In this document: positions 1-10,022 of the stretch, piece after piece
How positions within the stretch are numbered: the stretch's first letter is position 1
Layout: every line of letters starts with the position of its first letter
Source of the DNA: Sediminitomix flava
Lineage (GTDB): Bacteria > Bacteroidota > Bacteroidia > Cytophagales > Flammeovirgaceae
Reading direction: 5' to 3'
Assembly (NCBI RefSeq): GCF_003149185.1
Contig: NZ_QGDO01000010.1
Location: forward strand, 103,231-167,230
Length of the DNA stretch: 64,000 nucleotides
The notes under the pieces: model-generated
What the model was told of the DNA's origin: nothing
Databases searched by the model: none
The model's input: the letters and a program-made list of their open reading frames with translations, nothing else
Program-made: the position numbers and the translations under genes

Positions 1-891
1 GACCTTGATTTCAAAAATCCTACAACGCCACGTATTGTCTACTTTATAGAGGGGATTAAACAAATTGTAGCTCACTTCAACGGAGCCTTAATGCTGACAG
101 CAGCTCCTGAGACCGCTTATGTACAAGGTGGAGCTATAGCTTATGGTGGTTCTTGGGGGGGATACCTTCCTATTCTTTATGCCTTGAAAGATGACCTAAA
201 CTTCGTTCATGTTCAGTTGTACAACACGGGTAGTATGCTTGGGCTTGACGGGCAGGCTTACACACAAGGGAATTCAGATTTCATTGTAGCGATGTGTGAA
301 ATGATGCTTCAAGGTTTTGAAACAAAGAGTCCAGCAGGTTTCTTCCCTGCTTTCAGAGAAGATCAAGTAGCGATCGGATTGCCAGCCACGCCTCCTGCTG
401 CTCCAGCTGGTGGATATGCAGAGCCAAGTGAAGTACAAGCGGCTTTGAATTACTTGGTAAACGGTATTCCTTTCGGAGGAAGTTACACCATGGTAAATCC
501 TTCTGGATATCCTAACTTCAGAGGTATGATGACTTGGTCGGTAAACTGGGATGCTACAGGTGGTTATAGTTATGCCGATAACTTTGAAACATTCTTTGGG
601 CCAGCTTCAAGAAGGGCTGAAAATGTAAAAGAAATTTCGGTATTGGAAGATGTAACAGCATTCCCTAATCCATTTAGTGGTAAACTGAGTATCAAACTTT
701 CTTCTGAGTCTGTTCAAGAAGTAACGCTTAGATTTATTAGTGTTTCAGGTCAAGTAATGGAACAAGAGGTACACCAAGTACAAGGCTCTAAAACAATCCG
801 TATGTCATTACCGAAACTAGATGCAGGAATCTATATTCTTCAAACTATTTCTGATGATAAAGTATCAACGCAAAAGTTGATTAAGGAATAG
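1..891 (+). CDS. GH18 chitinase, 3' part, with T9SS sorting domain
   Basis: The reading frame is open from the first base, so this is the C-terminal part of a gene that starts outside the window. The visible part looks like the end of a GH18 chitinase barrel: the LYNTG segment and, near the C-terminus, the MTWSVNWD strand typical of bacterial chitinases. The catalytic DxxDxDxE strand must lie upstream and is not visible. The last 80 or so residues form a type A Por secretion (T9SS) sorting domain, with FPNPFSGK at its start, LDAGIYIL, and a terminal KLIKE. The product is therefore expected to be secreted or surface-attached and to degrade chitin. A strong terminator follows 30 bases after the stop. 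Chitinase is well supported; the exact subfamily is not. Confidence 0.85.
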   Translation, partial: DLDFKNPTTPRIVYFIEGIKQIVAHFNGALMLTAAPETAYVQGGAIAYGGSWGGYLPILYALKDDLNFVHVQLYNTGSMLGLDGQAYTQGNSDFIVAMCEMMLQGFETKSPAGFFPAFREDQVAIGLPATPPAAPAGGYAEPSEVQAALNYLVNGIPFGGSYTMVNPSGYPNFRGMMTWSVNWDATGGYSYADNFETFFGPASRRAENVKEISVLEDVTAFPNPFSGKLSIKLSSESVQEVTLRFISVSGQVMEQEVHQVQGSKTIRMSLPKLDAGIYILQTISDDKVSTQKLIKE

Positions 892-920
892 AGACTTACT
901 GGTATTAGTCTAAACAAATT

Positions 921-957
921 AACCACCCTAGATATGGATTTAGGGTGGTTTTATTTT
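921..957 (+). terminator. Intrinsic terminator of the chitinase gene
   Basis: A perfect 10-bp stem (AACCACCCTA with TAGGGTGGTT) and a 10-base loop are followed by a T-rich tail. Confidence 0.9.
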
Positions 958-1063
958 TTATACATATCTATCTATCGGAATAGGTAATGTGTTTTTAATG
1001 AGTGTTTTAGTGTGTATTATGTTTATAATTACCTAATGTAGGTCGATATTAAATAGGTTTATT

Positions 1064-1071
1064 TATATTTG
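1064..1071 (+). promoter_or_regulatory. Candidate -7 promoter box
   Basis: TATATTTG fits the Bacteroidota -7 consensus TAnnTTTG and lies 58 bases before the next gene. No clear -33 TTG box is visible at the usual spacing, so this is tentative. Confidence 0.35.
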
Positions 1072-1129
1072 GCTTATAAGTTTTTACTCAATTACATTAA
1101 GTATATTTTTTAGACTCTAAAGTTGATTT

Positions 1130-3274
1130 ATGAATAAGAGATATATAGTGCAACTAATCTTTAATGTTTTTAGCTCCAAAAGATATTTTTTTAAATACTT
1201 ATATTTTTTTGTTCTGGTATTACTAATGTCTGTAACCCAAACATTAGCCCAAGTTAATTTAAGAGGGTTTGAAATTGCTACAACACCAAGTTGGGTGAAA
1301 AAATACCCGAAGCCAAAGCTTGAGGATAATTATAAGCTTGATTTAGTACTAATTCAAAGTGATGAACAATATAATCATATTACGAAAGAAAGTTTTAGTC
1401 ATTACTATTATTACCTAAATAACATAGATGGTTTAAATAAGATAAAATCATTTTTTTGGAAATATGAACCAAGCTATCAAGTGTGTAAGGTCAATGTGGT
1501 AAATATACACAGAGGTGATCGTATCATACCAATGAATACCCAATTGCATACCGAGTTTGAGTTATATGGTAAACAAATTGGGGGAAATCGATATGATGAA
1601 GATGCTAAAATCAAAGTCTTTTTTGAAGGAGTGTCTGTTGGGGACATTATTGAGATCGCATATACAATTGAAGGTATACAGCCGGATATATATGGCAAAC
1701 TTGAACGGATACATTATTCTTACCAGCAAAAATTCAGAGGAAAGGACATTGTAAGAATTGTATATTCAAACGATCAACCTTTATTTTATAGAACTCTGAA
1801 TTACGATGTTGAATCAAAAATTTCTATTGGAAGTACCTACTCCTCTATCGAATTTGAGTCAAGTAATAATAAAGAATTGAATTTCCCTGAAGTACCTCAA
1901 TGGTATTCGACCAACCGAAAAATCTATTTCTTTGAAAGCGATTCATGGGAGGATTATATAAAATTAAACCTAAAAAATTTTAAGCTGGAGGAGGTCCCCT
2001 CAAAAAAAGTCAAAGATAAAGTTCAAGAACTCACCAAAAGTATAACAACTAAACCCGATAAGATTAATGCGATTTTAAATTATAGTCAAAAAGATATTCA
2101 TTATTTAGATTATGGTTTGATCAACCCAAAACGCCCCGAAACAGTATTAACACAAGGTTTTGGCGATTGTAAATCAAAATCACTTTTAACTATTAAAATG
2201 TTAGAGTGTCTAGGGATTGAGTCTTGGCCGTTAATAGTAAAGTATAACGGCTTTGATAAAAGGCTATTAGATGTATACAGTGGCCAGACATTTGATCATT
2301 GTGTACTAGAGTTTGTTTTTAATGGTGATACGTTAATATATGATCCTACAAATGTTCCTCAGAAAGGAGGACTTAATGATAAATTTACTAAGGATTTTAA
2401 GTACGGATTAAGAATTAAAAAAGAAGAAAAAGAGATCACAAAACTAAAACACCATTCAGATAATTCGTTAAATGTATTTGTTTCAATGGATACAAAAGAT
2501 GACGGATGGGGAAAATATTATGTGAATTGGAAAATTGATTTTGGAGGTCAAATAGCCAATTTAAAGAATGATCTATATGTAGAGGGAGGTGTAAATTCTG
2601 TTTTTGAGTCAATTTCAAAAGAATTACTTGGATATACTTACATTACAAGCTCTGATTATAATTTATCATTTTCATTTGAAAAAGAGAGACCTAACTCCAT
2701 TCTCAATATCAAATCAAAAGAAAATTCATACATATTTGACGATAATTCAGATGGTGCAACAGTATTTTTACCACGACCTCTATATTCTTGGTTTAAAATT
2801 CCTAAACCGGAAGACTTAGGGGAATATTTTACGCTACCCAAAGTGATAAAAACTAATCAAACATTTAAGATACCATTAACTGAATGGATCGATTTCACAT
2901 CAGATAGTTCAAATTTTGAAAATGATTGGATAAAGTATAAGAAAAAGACTTGGATTGAGGATGATACCATTTATGCTTCTTATTCAGCTGAAACCTATAA
3001 AACTTTTTTAGATTCATCTAGTTACCAAGATGTTGTGGAGACGATTGACCATCTGAAGAAGGATATGACGATTTTATTAGAGAAGAATATACACTCTGAG
3101 ACAGCAACAAATAGAAGATATATGTTTTACATATTAAGGGCTTCATTACTTGTCTTAGTTATATTCACAGTTTGGTTAATTATAAGATTTAGAAAAAAGC
3201 GTAGGGCTCTAATTCATAAGCTTCGTTCTGATATCACACGATTAGAAAAAGAAATAGAGGATTTATCTATTTGA
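1130..3274 (+). CDS. DUF3857/transglutaminase-like membrane protein
   Basis: A 714-residue protein. It has an N-terminal signal or membrane segment (about residues 18-40), a beta-rich DUF3857-type region, then a transglutaminase-like domain. The thiol-protease-type triad is visible: Cys347 in GDCKSKS, His390 in FDHC and Asp405 in YDPT. A single membrane helix near residues 660-685 is followed by a basic, coiled-coil-prone tail. Families with this layout are common in Bacteroidota and are thought to act outside the inner membrane, but their substrates are mostly unknown. The gene stands alone, with a terminator before it and 156 bases to the next gene. Domain assignment is fairly sure; function is not. 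Confidence 0.7.
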   Translation: MNKRYIVQLIFNVFSSKRYFFKYLYFFVLVLLMSVTQTLAQVNLRGFEIATTPSWVKKYPKPKLEDNYKLDLVLIQSDEQYNHITKESFSHYYYYLNNIDGLNKIKSFFWKYEPSYQVCKVNVVNIHRGDRIIPMNTQLHTEFELYGKQIGGNRYDEDAKIKVFFEGVSVGDIIEIAYTIEGIQPDIYGKLERIHYSYQQKFRGKDIVRIVYSNDQPLFYRTLNYDVESKISIGSTYSSIEFESSNNKELNFPEVPQWYSTNRKIYFFESDSWEDYIKLNLKNFKLEEVPSKKVKDKVQELTKSITTKPDKINAILNYSQKDIHYLDYGLINPKRPETVLTQGFGDCKSKSLLTIKMLECLGIESWPLIVKYNGFDKRLLDVYSGQTFDHCVLEFVFNGDTLIYDPTNVPQKGGLNDKFTKDFKYGLRIKKEEKEITKLKHHSDNSLNVFVSMDTKDDGWGKYYVNWKIDFGGQIANLKNDLYVEGGVNSVFESISKELLGYTYITSSDYNLSFSFEKERPNSILNIKSKENSYIFDDNSDGATVFLPRPLYSWFKIPKPEDLGEYFTLPKVIKTNQTFKIPLTEWIDFTSDSSNFENDWIKYKKKTWIEDDTIYASYSAETYKTFLDSSSYQDVVETIDHLKKDMTILLEKNIHSETATNRRYMFYILRASLLVLVIFTVWLIIRFRKKRRALIHKLRSDITRLEKEIEDLSI

Positions 3275-3430
3275 TGAAGTAATTAAATTAGGAGTTTTAG
3301 GATAATACAAGCGTTATTAGTACGTTTTTTGAGGTGATTAATCTATGAAAGTGAAATTGTAAACTGGATTTTTGATCTATATTTTACCCACTAGCTAACA
3401 AAGTTTACAACATAGGTTAAAAAAGGATAT

Positions 3431-5314
3431 GTGCTGTTTGAACGGACTATGAAAATGAAAAAACTAAAACTGCTGAAAAAACTACCAAGCTTAGCTTTGG
3501 TAAGGCTTGTTCTATTTATCTTAATTCTTTTACCTTTTCAAGGTATAAGTCAAGTTGTTTTAAAGGTGGATGAAGTTCCTAAGTTCACACCTAATGGGGA
3601 GTCGATCTTTGTGACTGGAACATTCAATAATTGGCAAGTAGCAGACTCTTCTTTTATGCTCGCCTTTGATTCTACTTCTAGCACTTGGGAGATAAGTTTA
3701 CCAAAAGAAATACGCTCTTTTGAGTATAATTTTTCGAGAGGTAGTAATTTATCTATGGAAGCCAATGCCTTGGGAGAGGTGGAAGATAAAAGAGTTTATA
3801 TAGCTCCATTAGAAGCTTCTGATACAGTTTTGGTACACAAAATTGAGAAGTGGTCGGATTTAGCTTCAGATGTAACTATTAGACTAAAGAGTATTCCTTT
3901 GAATACACCCTCAGAAGCTAAAATATTTTTGGCGGCAGATTTTAATGATTGGAATATTGCTGACTCTACTTATTTGGTCACAAATAAGAATGGCGTATTT
4001 GAAGTAGTGATACCAGCACAAATAGATTCATTTCATTACAAGTTCACAAGAGGCTCTTGGAGTTCGGTTGAAGGAGGATATAGTGGCGGTTTCAGACCAA
4101 ATCGATTTTACAGTAAAAAATCAGATAAGCCAGAGACGATTGCAGTAATTATAAGCAGTTGGGAAGATTTAAGTGAAAATGTACTTAGTCTATATTCATT
4201 TATAGGCTTAGTGTTTAGTACTGTTGGGTTGTTAATTCTATCCATGCTTTTTAGTATTGATAGAGGAGGTCAGACTTATGTTCAAACTTTATTCATTCTG
4301 ATTTTACTTTACACTTTTGCATTTATCATCAAAGTGATGTCCGATGATGCAGAGCTGTTCAGTGTAATTCCTCATGTATATTTACTTCCCGATTTATTGT
4401 GGTTTTCCTATGGCCCCCTATACTTGTTCTTTGTTTATCAAATGATAAAAAGGGAAATTGATCAAGAAGTAAAACCAAAATGGTATTGGTGGAGTGGTGG
4501 CATCATTCATTTTTGCTTGCTCTTACCTTTATTGATTAAGCCTACCGAAGAATTGAAGTCATCAATTATCAATCAAGAGTATAGTGATCAAATATATCTT
4601 ATCAGCTTTGTTTCGTTGTTGTTCAATGTATTGATCTGGTTAAAGACCTATCACCTAATTCAAAAAGCAAGCAGGTATGGTGCAGAAGCTTTGCCTATAT
4701 TTAGGATAAAACTCTTAAAAAGACTACAATGGATATTTTTGGCCATATTGGTAGTTTGGAGTTTTAGTTTCTTGATCGGCATATTTGATTTCTACTCTGA
4801 AAACATGCTTTTGCCTTATGTAGATGTAAGTATCAAGATGACTTGGCTAATGCTTGGCTTACCCTCAGTATTCATCACTTATTATGCTTTAAAATATCCG
4901 TCTTTACTTAAACGTAAAATAGGGATACTAAAAACACCAAAGGAAGCTTCTCCAACGTCTTTCAGTAATGATATTTTAAAATTTAAATACACCTTAGAGC
5001 ATTTGATTAAGGATGAAAAAATATACCTAAATCCTACATTAACGATGAAAGAGGTCGCTACTATGATTGGAACAAATACTCATACCTTGTCACATCTGAT
5101 TAATGAATCTTACAAAAAAAACTTTAATGACTATATCAATTCTCATAGAATTAAAGAGTTTATTCATCGCGTAAGTAATGCTGAAGAGGAATCCAATTTT
5201 AGCGAGTTATCGGTTGAAGTGGGTTTCAATTCAAAGTCAACTTTCAATAGAGCATTTAAAAAGGTAACAGGCTTTACACCTCGAGCATATTTTAAACAAA
5301 CAGTCGAGAATTAA
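3431..5314 (+). CDS. Membrane-spanning AraC-type regulator with two CBM48-like domains
   Basis: 627 residues. ATGs at 3449 and 3455 are equally good starts; the latter gives a neat signal peptide (MKKLKLL... ending GISQ). Two similar beta domains follow, with FVTGTFNNW near residue 60 and FLAADFNDWN near 165; these resemble glycogen-binding CBM48/AMPK-type domains. About seven hydrophobic helices cover residues 255-490, and the last 110 residues are an AraC/XylS HTH domain (LTMKEVATMIG..., then FNSKSTFNRAFKKVTGFTP). The inferred topology is an outside sugar-binding part and an inside DNA-binding part. The next gene is a secreted GH13 amylase with its own GDFNNW domain, so it probably senses alpha-glucan and controls the amylase. 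The ligand is inferred. Confidence 0.75.
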   Translation: MLFERTMKMKKLKLLKKLPSLALVRLVLFILILLPFQGISQVVLKVDEVPKFTPNGESIFVTGTFNNWQVADSSFMLAFDSTSSTWEISLPKEIRSFEYNFSRGSNLSMEANALGEVEDKRVYIAPLEASDTVLVHKIEKWSDLASDVTIRLKSIPLNTPSEAKIFLAADFNDWNIADSTYLVTNKNGVFEVVIPAQIDSFHYKFTRGSWSSVEGGYSGGFRPNRFYSKKSDKPETIAVIISSWEDLSENVLSLYSFIGLVFSTVGLLILSMLFSIDRGGQTYVQTLFILILLYTFAFIIKVMSDDAELFSVIPHVYLLPDLLWFSYGPLYLFFVYQMIKREIDQEVKPKWYWWSGGIIHFCLLLPLLIKPTEELKSSIINQEYSDQIYLISFVSLLFNVLIWLKTYHLIQKASRYGAEALPIFRIKLLKRLQWIFLAILVVWSFSFLIGIFDFYSENMLLPYVDVSIKMTWLMLGLPSVFITYYALKYPSLLKRKIGILKTPKEASPTSFSNDILKFKYTLEHLIKDEKIYLNPTLTMKEVATMIGTNTHTLSHLINESYKKNFNDYINSHRIKEFIHRVSNAEEESNFSELSVEVGFNSKSTFNRAFKKVTGFTPRAYFKQTVEN

Positions 5315-5461
5315 ATACTCATCAACATAAATAAAGATTCAGTATTGAATAGTTTGTGTTCATAACATTGTGATGTTGTTTTGAGGATTTACATTAAGTG
5401 TTTGAATAACTTTATTCAATTGAAATTGGTGGATTTTATTTTTTAAACATGTTATTTATTT

Positions 5462-5499
5462 GTCAAATCATGAAAATTCTTGATTTGACGAATTTTCAT
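5462..5499. promoter_or_regulatory. Two interleaved inverted repeats upstream of amylase
   Basis: Arm A (GTCAAATCA, 5462-5470) pairs with 5481-5489, and arm B (ATGAAAATTC, 5470-5479) pairs with 5490-5499. The order A-B-A'-B' with almost no loops means the two hairpins exclude one another. They could be overlapping operators or an RNA switch in the leader of the amylase gene. The rest of the 374-base gap (5315-5688) holds only the palindrome at 5542 and AT-rich sequence. Confidence 0.5.
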
Positions 5500-5541
5500 A
5501 ATACATTTTTTAAAGTAAACAAATACAGGTTTTTATGTGTG

Positions 5542-5557
5542 TCATTTCATGAAATGA
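5542..5557. promoter_or_regulatory. 16-bp perfect palindrome upstream of amylase
   Basis: TCATTTCATGAAATGA is perfectly self-complementary and lies about 130 bases before the amylase start. It is a plausible operator; the neighbouring AraC-type protein is the obvious candidate binder, though AraC proteins usually prefer direct repeats. Confidence 0.4.
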
Positions 5558-5688
5558 ATCATTTTATGAGCTAGATGAATCAATTTTTGAAGATAAAAAT
5601 ATTCGAAAAATTCAAGATGATCATCTAGATTTGCAATAAGTGTAAATCACATACTTATTCGTTTATTACTGACTAAAACCAACTGAAA

Positions 5689-8600
5689 ATGAAAAAAGCT
5701 TTACTGTTTTGTCTAGTACAAATTCTCTTTTTTTCACACTCACTTTTGGCGCAACGTGTTTGGATGGAGCCTGTCTCTGGTTCAAGCATGTCGGGTAGTG
5801 ATCAAGTAAAAATTTACTTTGATAAAGAGAATTCTAACTTTTGGGAAAATGGACCTAACGGAGTGTTCATGCATGCAGGAGTGGTAACCACAAGTGAAAA
5901 TGGTACGGATTGGAATTATGGCAACGGTGCTTGGGATGACTTTGGTTCTGCTCGTCAAATGACAAGAGAAGGAAACTATTGGGTGAAAACAATTACTCCT
6001 CGCACTTATTTCGGGGTTCCTTCTGAGATAGATATGTATCGTATTCAGTTGGTTTTAAGAAATGAGTATGATACGAGCAACCCGAACAACGTAGTTAATA
6101 ATGGTGGTGCTAACTTTTTCCTAGAACTTGATGAAGAAGCAGTTGCAGGTGTGGTTTCTTTTAACCCGTCTACACCTAGAGATGATGAATCTGTAACTAT
6201 TCGTTTTGATGCATCACAAGGTGCGACACAATCTTTGGTAGGAGCAACTAAAGTATATCTTCATTCAGCTGCAATCACTTCAGGGTTTTCTTCTACAACT
6301 TGGGAACATCCTGTAGGGAATTGGGGAGCTGATGATGGTCTTGGAGAAATGACGAAAGTAGCTGGAACAACAGATACTTGGGAGTTTACATTAAACCCTA
6401 GAGCTTATTATGGCATTACAGATGCAAATGAAGATATTTTCAGATTGACTTTTGTATTCAGAAATGAAGATGGTTCTGTGGAAGAAAAAGATGAATCAGG
6501 TGATTTTGTTTATGCTATCAATCCTGGATATTACCTCACTTTAGATGAGCCAAGTAATGGAAATACAGTTGCTGCTGTTGGAGCATCTGTTCCTGTGGAG
6601 GCTTCAGCTCCTGAAACTTCTGATTTTACAGTAAGCATCGATGGTACTCAAGTTTATTCTGCTACGGCAGTAAATTCGATTTCTTGGACAACTTCATTTA
6701 CATCAGCAGGTTCTCATGAGCTTAGTATTACAAGTTCAAACGGAACAGAGACTAAAACTAAGACGCAAGAAGTTAATAGCTATTCGGCAGTTGTTCGTCA
6801 GGATTTACCTACTTCTGACTTGAGTTACGGAGTTAACTATGGAAGCGATCCTACAAAAGCAACTATTGTTTTACACCTTCCTACGCAAAATAAAGAAGTG
6901 GTTCACCTAATTGGTGATTTTAATAACTGGGAAGTATCTGATAATTATAAGCTGAAAAGAACAATTGCTGGAGATATTTGGTGGATTGAGTTGACAGGAT
7001 TAACGGCAGGGAAAGAATATTTGTATCAATTCTTGATCGATGGTTCTATAAGAGTGGCAGACCCTTATACGGAGAAGGTTGCAGATCCGAATAATGATCA
7101 GTATATCTCAGATACCGTATATCCAAACTTACTTCCTTATCCTTACGATAAAACTTCTGAGATCGCATCTTATCTACAAACAAACCAATCCGCATACGCT
7201 TGGGAGGTGGATAGCTTTACACCAGTTTCACATAACAAGCTAAATATTTACGAGCTTCACTTAAGAGATTTTACAGTAGAAGGAACGTACAAAGCAGCAA
7301 CTGCGAAGTTGGATTATATTGATGCTTTAGGAATCAACTGTATTCATATCATGCCAGTAAGTGAGTTTGAAGGAAATGACAGTTGGGGGTATAATCCGAA
7401 TTATTATTTCGCAGCAGATAAAGCCTATGGTACTGCTAATGATTTGAAAGAATTTATCGATGAAGCACACAAAAGAGGTATTGCAGTAATTAATGATTTG
7501 GTACTCAATCATGCCTTTAATTCTGTAGCATTAGCTCGTATGTATTGGGATGATGCCAACAACAAACCAGCTGCTGATAACCCTTGGTTCAATGCCAATC
7601 ACAACTTTGTTGACAATACAGGTGCTTGGTGGGGTTCTGACTTTAACCATGACAGCGGTCACACTCAAGCTTTTGTTGATCGTGTGATTGAGCACTGGAT
7701 GACAGAGTTTAAATTCGACGGTTTTAGATTTGACTTCACAAAAGGATTCAGTAACACGCAATGGTACGGTGATTGGAACTGGGGTAGCGATTATGATCAA
7801 TCACGTGTGAATAACTTGACGCGTATGATCGATCAAATGAGAGCTCACAATACTAATGCAATTGTCGTATTCGAACATTTGGCAAATCAATCAGAAGATA
7901 AAGTATTGGCAGATTACGGAGTGCTACAGTGGGGAGGTAAAGCCGTCACTGAGAAATATGAAGAAATGGTATTGGGTTGGAATGAGTCTGATATTTCAAA
8001 TTCATATTCTAAGGATGCATCACATGATTTTAACTTTGATAACTTGATCAGTTATATGGAAAGTCATGACGAACAAAGATTGGCTTACCACGCACATGAG
8101 TATGCTCGTGATTTCATCAAAAATGATCAAACTGAATTGATGAAACGTATGAAATTGGCAGCAGCAATCAATATGCTGATTCCTGGTCCGCGTATGGTTT
8201 GGCAATTCGGAGAGCTTGGTTATGATTATGATATTGATTATAACGGTCGTACAGGACGTAAACCTGTGAAGTGGGAGTATTATGACGACCCTGTAAGAAG
8301 AGATTTGTACGATTTCTATAGCTTAGTTCTTAACCTACGTCAGAACCATGATGTATTCCACAATTTGACAGGTTATACGCTTGATGGAAACAACTGGGTA
8401 AAACAATTACATTTCCAAAATGCAGATACTACTGTTTCTGTCATGGTAAATATGGAAGCCTATAATACTTCTGACCCTAATAATGCAGGGCACTACGAAT
8501 ACTTTGACGTACCAACAGGCAAATATGGAAGTTACTATGAAGCAGTTTCAGGACAGTGGGAACAATTAAATGGTAATTACAGATTATATGCTGGAGATAT

Positions 8601-8925
8601 TAAAATCTTCTCAAATTATGAGTTGTCATCTGAAATGCAACAATTTGTAAGTTCTGCAAGAAGACAATTAAGTAGTGTTGTAGAAACGTCAACATCTTTT
8701 TCACTTAATGTATTCCCTAATCCGAATAATGGGTCATTTAAAGTACAATTAGGAGGTGTAGAGAAAGCGAATCTTTCTATCTATACATCTGAAGGAGTTC
8801 TTGTTTATGCAAATGAAGTGAGTAACTCTGAAGATATTCAACTTCCTACAAATCTTAAAGGATTATTTATCCTTAGAGTAGTTAGTGAAGATCAATCTAT
8901 TGTATCTAAACTTATCGTAGAGTAA
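5689..8925 (+). CDS. Secreted GH13 alpha-amylase family enzyme with T9SS domain
   Basis: 1078 residues with a signal peptide ending LLAQ. Two related beta-sandwich modules occupy about residues 25-280 (both contain a W..G.W.. segment and a NPR/TPRxYxG segment). An Ig-like stretch and a CBM48 domain with IGDFNNW near residue 410 follow. The GH13 barrel covers about 500-900: the LNHAFNS strand, nucleophile Asp682 in FRFDFTK, acid/base Glu729 in VFEHL, and Asp794 in SHDEQR. The end is a T9SS sorting domain (FPNPNNGS to KLIVE). The enzyme is expected to be exported and to cleave alpha-glucan, possibly at branch points since CBM48 is frequent in that branch of GH13. It sits behind the membrane AraC regulator and ends at a strong terminator. 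Confidence 0.88.
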   Translation: MKKALLFCLVQILFFSHSLLAQRVWMEPVSGSSMSGSDQVKIYFDKENSNFWENGPNGVFMHAGVVTTSENGTDWNYGNGAWDDFGSARQMTREGNYWVKTITPRTYFGVPSEIDMYRIQLVLRNEYDTSNPNNVVNNGGANFFLELDEEAVAGVVSFNPSTPRDDESVTIRFDASQGATQSLVGATKVYLHSAAITSGFSSTTWEHPVGNWGADDGLGEMTKVAGTTDTWEFTLNPRAYYGITDANEDIFRLTFVFRNEDGSVEEKDESGDFVYAINPGYYLTLDEPSNGNTVAAVGASVPVEASAPETSDFTVSIDGTQVYSATAVNSISWTTSFTSAGSHELSITSSNGTETKTKTQEVNSYSAVVRQDLPTSDLSYGVNYGSDPTKATIVLHLPTQNKEVVHLIGDFNNWEVSDNYKLKRTIAGDIWWIELTGLTAGKEYLYQFLIDGSIRVADPYTEKVADPNNDQYISDTVYPNLLPYPYDKTSEIASYLQTNQSAYAWEVDSFTPVSHNKLNIYELHLRDFTVEGTYKAATAKLDYIDALGINCIHIMPVSEFEGNDSWGYNPNYYFAADKAYGTANDLKEFIDEAHKRGIAVINDLVLNHAFNSVALARMYWDDANNKPAADNPWFNANHNFVDNTGAWWGSDFNHDSGHTQAFVDRVIEHWMTEFKFDGFRFDFTKGFSNTQWYGDWNWGSDYDQSRVNNLTRMIDQMRAHNTNAIVVFEHLANQSEDKVLADYGVLQWGGKAVTEKYEEMVLGWNESDISNSYSKDASHDFNFDNLISYMESHDEQRLAYHAHEYARDFIKNDQTELMKRMKLAAAINMLIPGPRMVWQFGELGYDYDIDYNGRTGRKPVKWEYYDDPVRRDLYDFYSLVLNLRQNHDVFHNLTGYTLDGNNWVKQLHFQNADTTVSVMVNMEAYNTSDPNNAGHYEYFDVPTGKYGSYYEAVSGQWEQLNGNYRLYAGDIKIFSNYELSSEMQQFVSSARRQLSSVVETSTSFSLNVFPNPNNGSFKVQLGGVEKANLSIYTSEGVLVYANEVSNSEDIQLPTNLKGLFILRVVSEDQSIVSKLIVE

Positions 8926-8948
8926 TAATAGATATCTAACGAAAAAAT

Positions 8949-8981
8949 GCCCAATCTCATCTACTGAGATTGGGCTTTTTT
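8949..8981 (+). terminator. Intrinsic terminator of the amylase gene
   Basis: A perfect 11-bp stem (GCCCAATCTCA with TGAGATTGGGC) is followed by a T-run. It lies between convergent genes. Confidence 0.92.
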
Positions 8982-9041
8982 CTTTAAAGAAAATCCAACT
9001 TTTATTAGAAGCTGTGTTCTAATCAATTTTCGATTTTAAAT

Positions 9042-10022
9042 CTATAAAAGAGGTGAAATTTTGTTCAGTACCTCATTTGGAGCACTAGCATTTTCACTTT
9101 TAAAAGGATAATCAAAAAGGTACCAGTTTTCGGTATAGCTGACTTCTTGATTTGGTCCGATAAGTTCTAAAGGACCAATTGGCTCAAGTTCACATTTTTC
9201 GTTTTCATAATACCAAACCGAAATACTGTTTCCGATGACATCCCCGTATACTTTATCAGTAGAAATTTCAAACGTTTTTAGGAAAAGTAGGTCATTTTTA
9301 GAAGAATAAGCAATCCAACCTTTATCAGAATCCATTACAAATTTAGGACGTGAAGGCTTTCCTTTGATGACCAATAAAGAATCGAAGGCTACAATGTTTT
9401 CCTCTTCCGCAGGATTGATGTCTATGCTGTTTCTAGGGTTCTTGTTATACAAGGCATATCCTTTAGGAAGACGACTATACGGATTTAGGGGAACATAGCA
9501 TATGCCTCCACCTTTTACAAATGTTCTACCCCAATGCGCTAATGATTTAGCTTTAGCACTTTTATTGATAATAGTTTGTGTACAACTCAATTGAGAACTA
9601 TTCGGACTTAATTTGAACACCCTTACTAATTGTACTTCCAGTAAAGGATCAACAATACTTGTCAGTTTTGCAGTCGATTGATCTACAATTTCGGCAGTCC
9701 ATTTACCTTTGAATAATTGATTACGTTTTGGAGTTGTTTTCTCAGGGCCAATATCGAATCTACCGGCGCTGACTTCAAACTTGCTTAGGCTATCATCCCA
9801 AAGCATGCCATCCATTTTTTCATTTACCCACAATACATTTTTCCCATTCTTTTCATAGACTAAAACCCTGCCTCCTACATTTGGGTCAAGTACCACACGT
9901 ACAGAATCATTTTGAATTTGGATGCAATTTGGGTACTGATGTTCATTGACCCATTGTGTACTTTGAGCCTCAGAAAAGAAGGATAAGAAGAGTGTCAGTA
10001 GTGTTAAAATTGATTTTTTCAT
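9042..10022 (-). CDS. Secreted DUF4380-like protein
   Basis: 326 residues with a clear signal peptide (MKKSILTLLTLFLSFFSEAQ). The body is all beta and resembles DUF4380 proteins, which have a galactose-mutarotase-like sandwich: an early LDPNVGGRVLVYEKNGKNVLW stretch, AGRFDIGPE, AHWGRTF and a late ENWYLFDYP. In Bacteroidota such proteins often lie beside carbohydrate genes, but no enzymatic role is established that I know of. It is convergent with the amylase gene and divergent from the SusC/SusD operon, so it may belong to the regulon of either. The family call is moderate and the function is unknown. Confidence 0.6.
   Translation of the reverse strand: MKKSILTLLTLFLSFFSEAQSTQWVNEHQYPNCIQIQNDSVRVVLDPNVGGRVLVYEKNGKNVLWVNEKMDGMLWDDSLSKFEVSAGRFDIGPEKTTPKRNQLFKGKWTAEIVDQSTAKLTSIVDPLLEVQLVRVFKLSPNSSQLSCTQTIINKSAKAKSLAHWGRTFVKGGGICYVPLNPYSRLPKGYALYNKNPRNSIDINPAEEENIVAFDSLLVIKGKPSRPKFVMDSDKGWIAYSSKNDLLFLKTFEISTDKVYGDVIGNSISVWYYENEKCELEPIGPLELIGPNQEVSYTENWYLFDYPFKSENASAPNEVLNKISPLL

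Noticed and set aside
5462..5499. H-type pseudoknot from the interleaved repeats
   Set aside because: Stems of 9 and 10 pairs with loops of 0-1 base cannot form together; they are alternatives.
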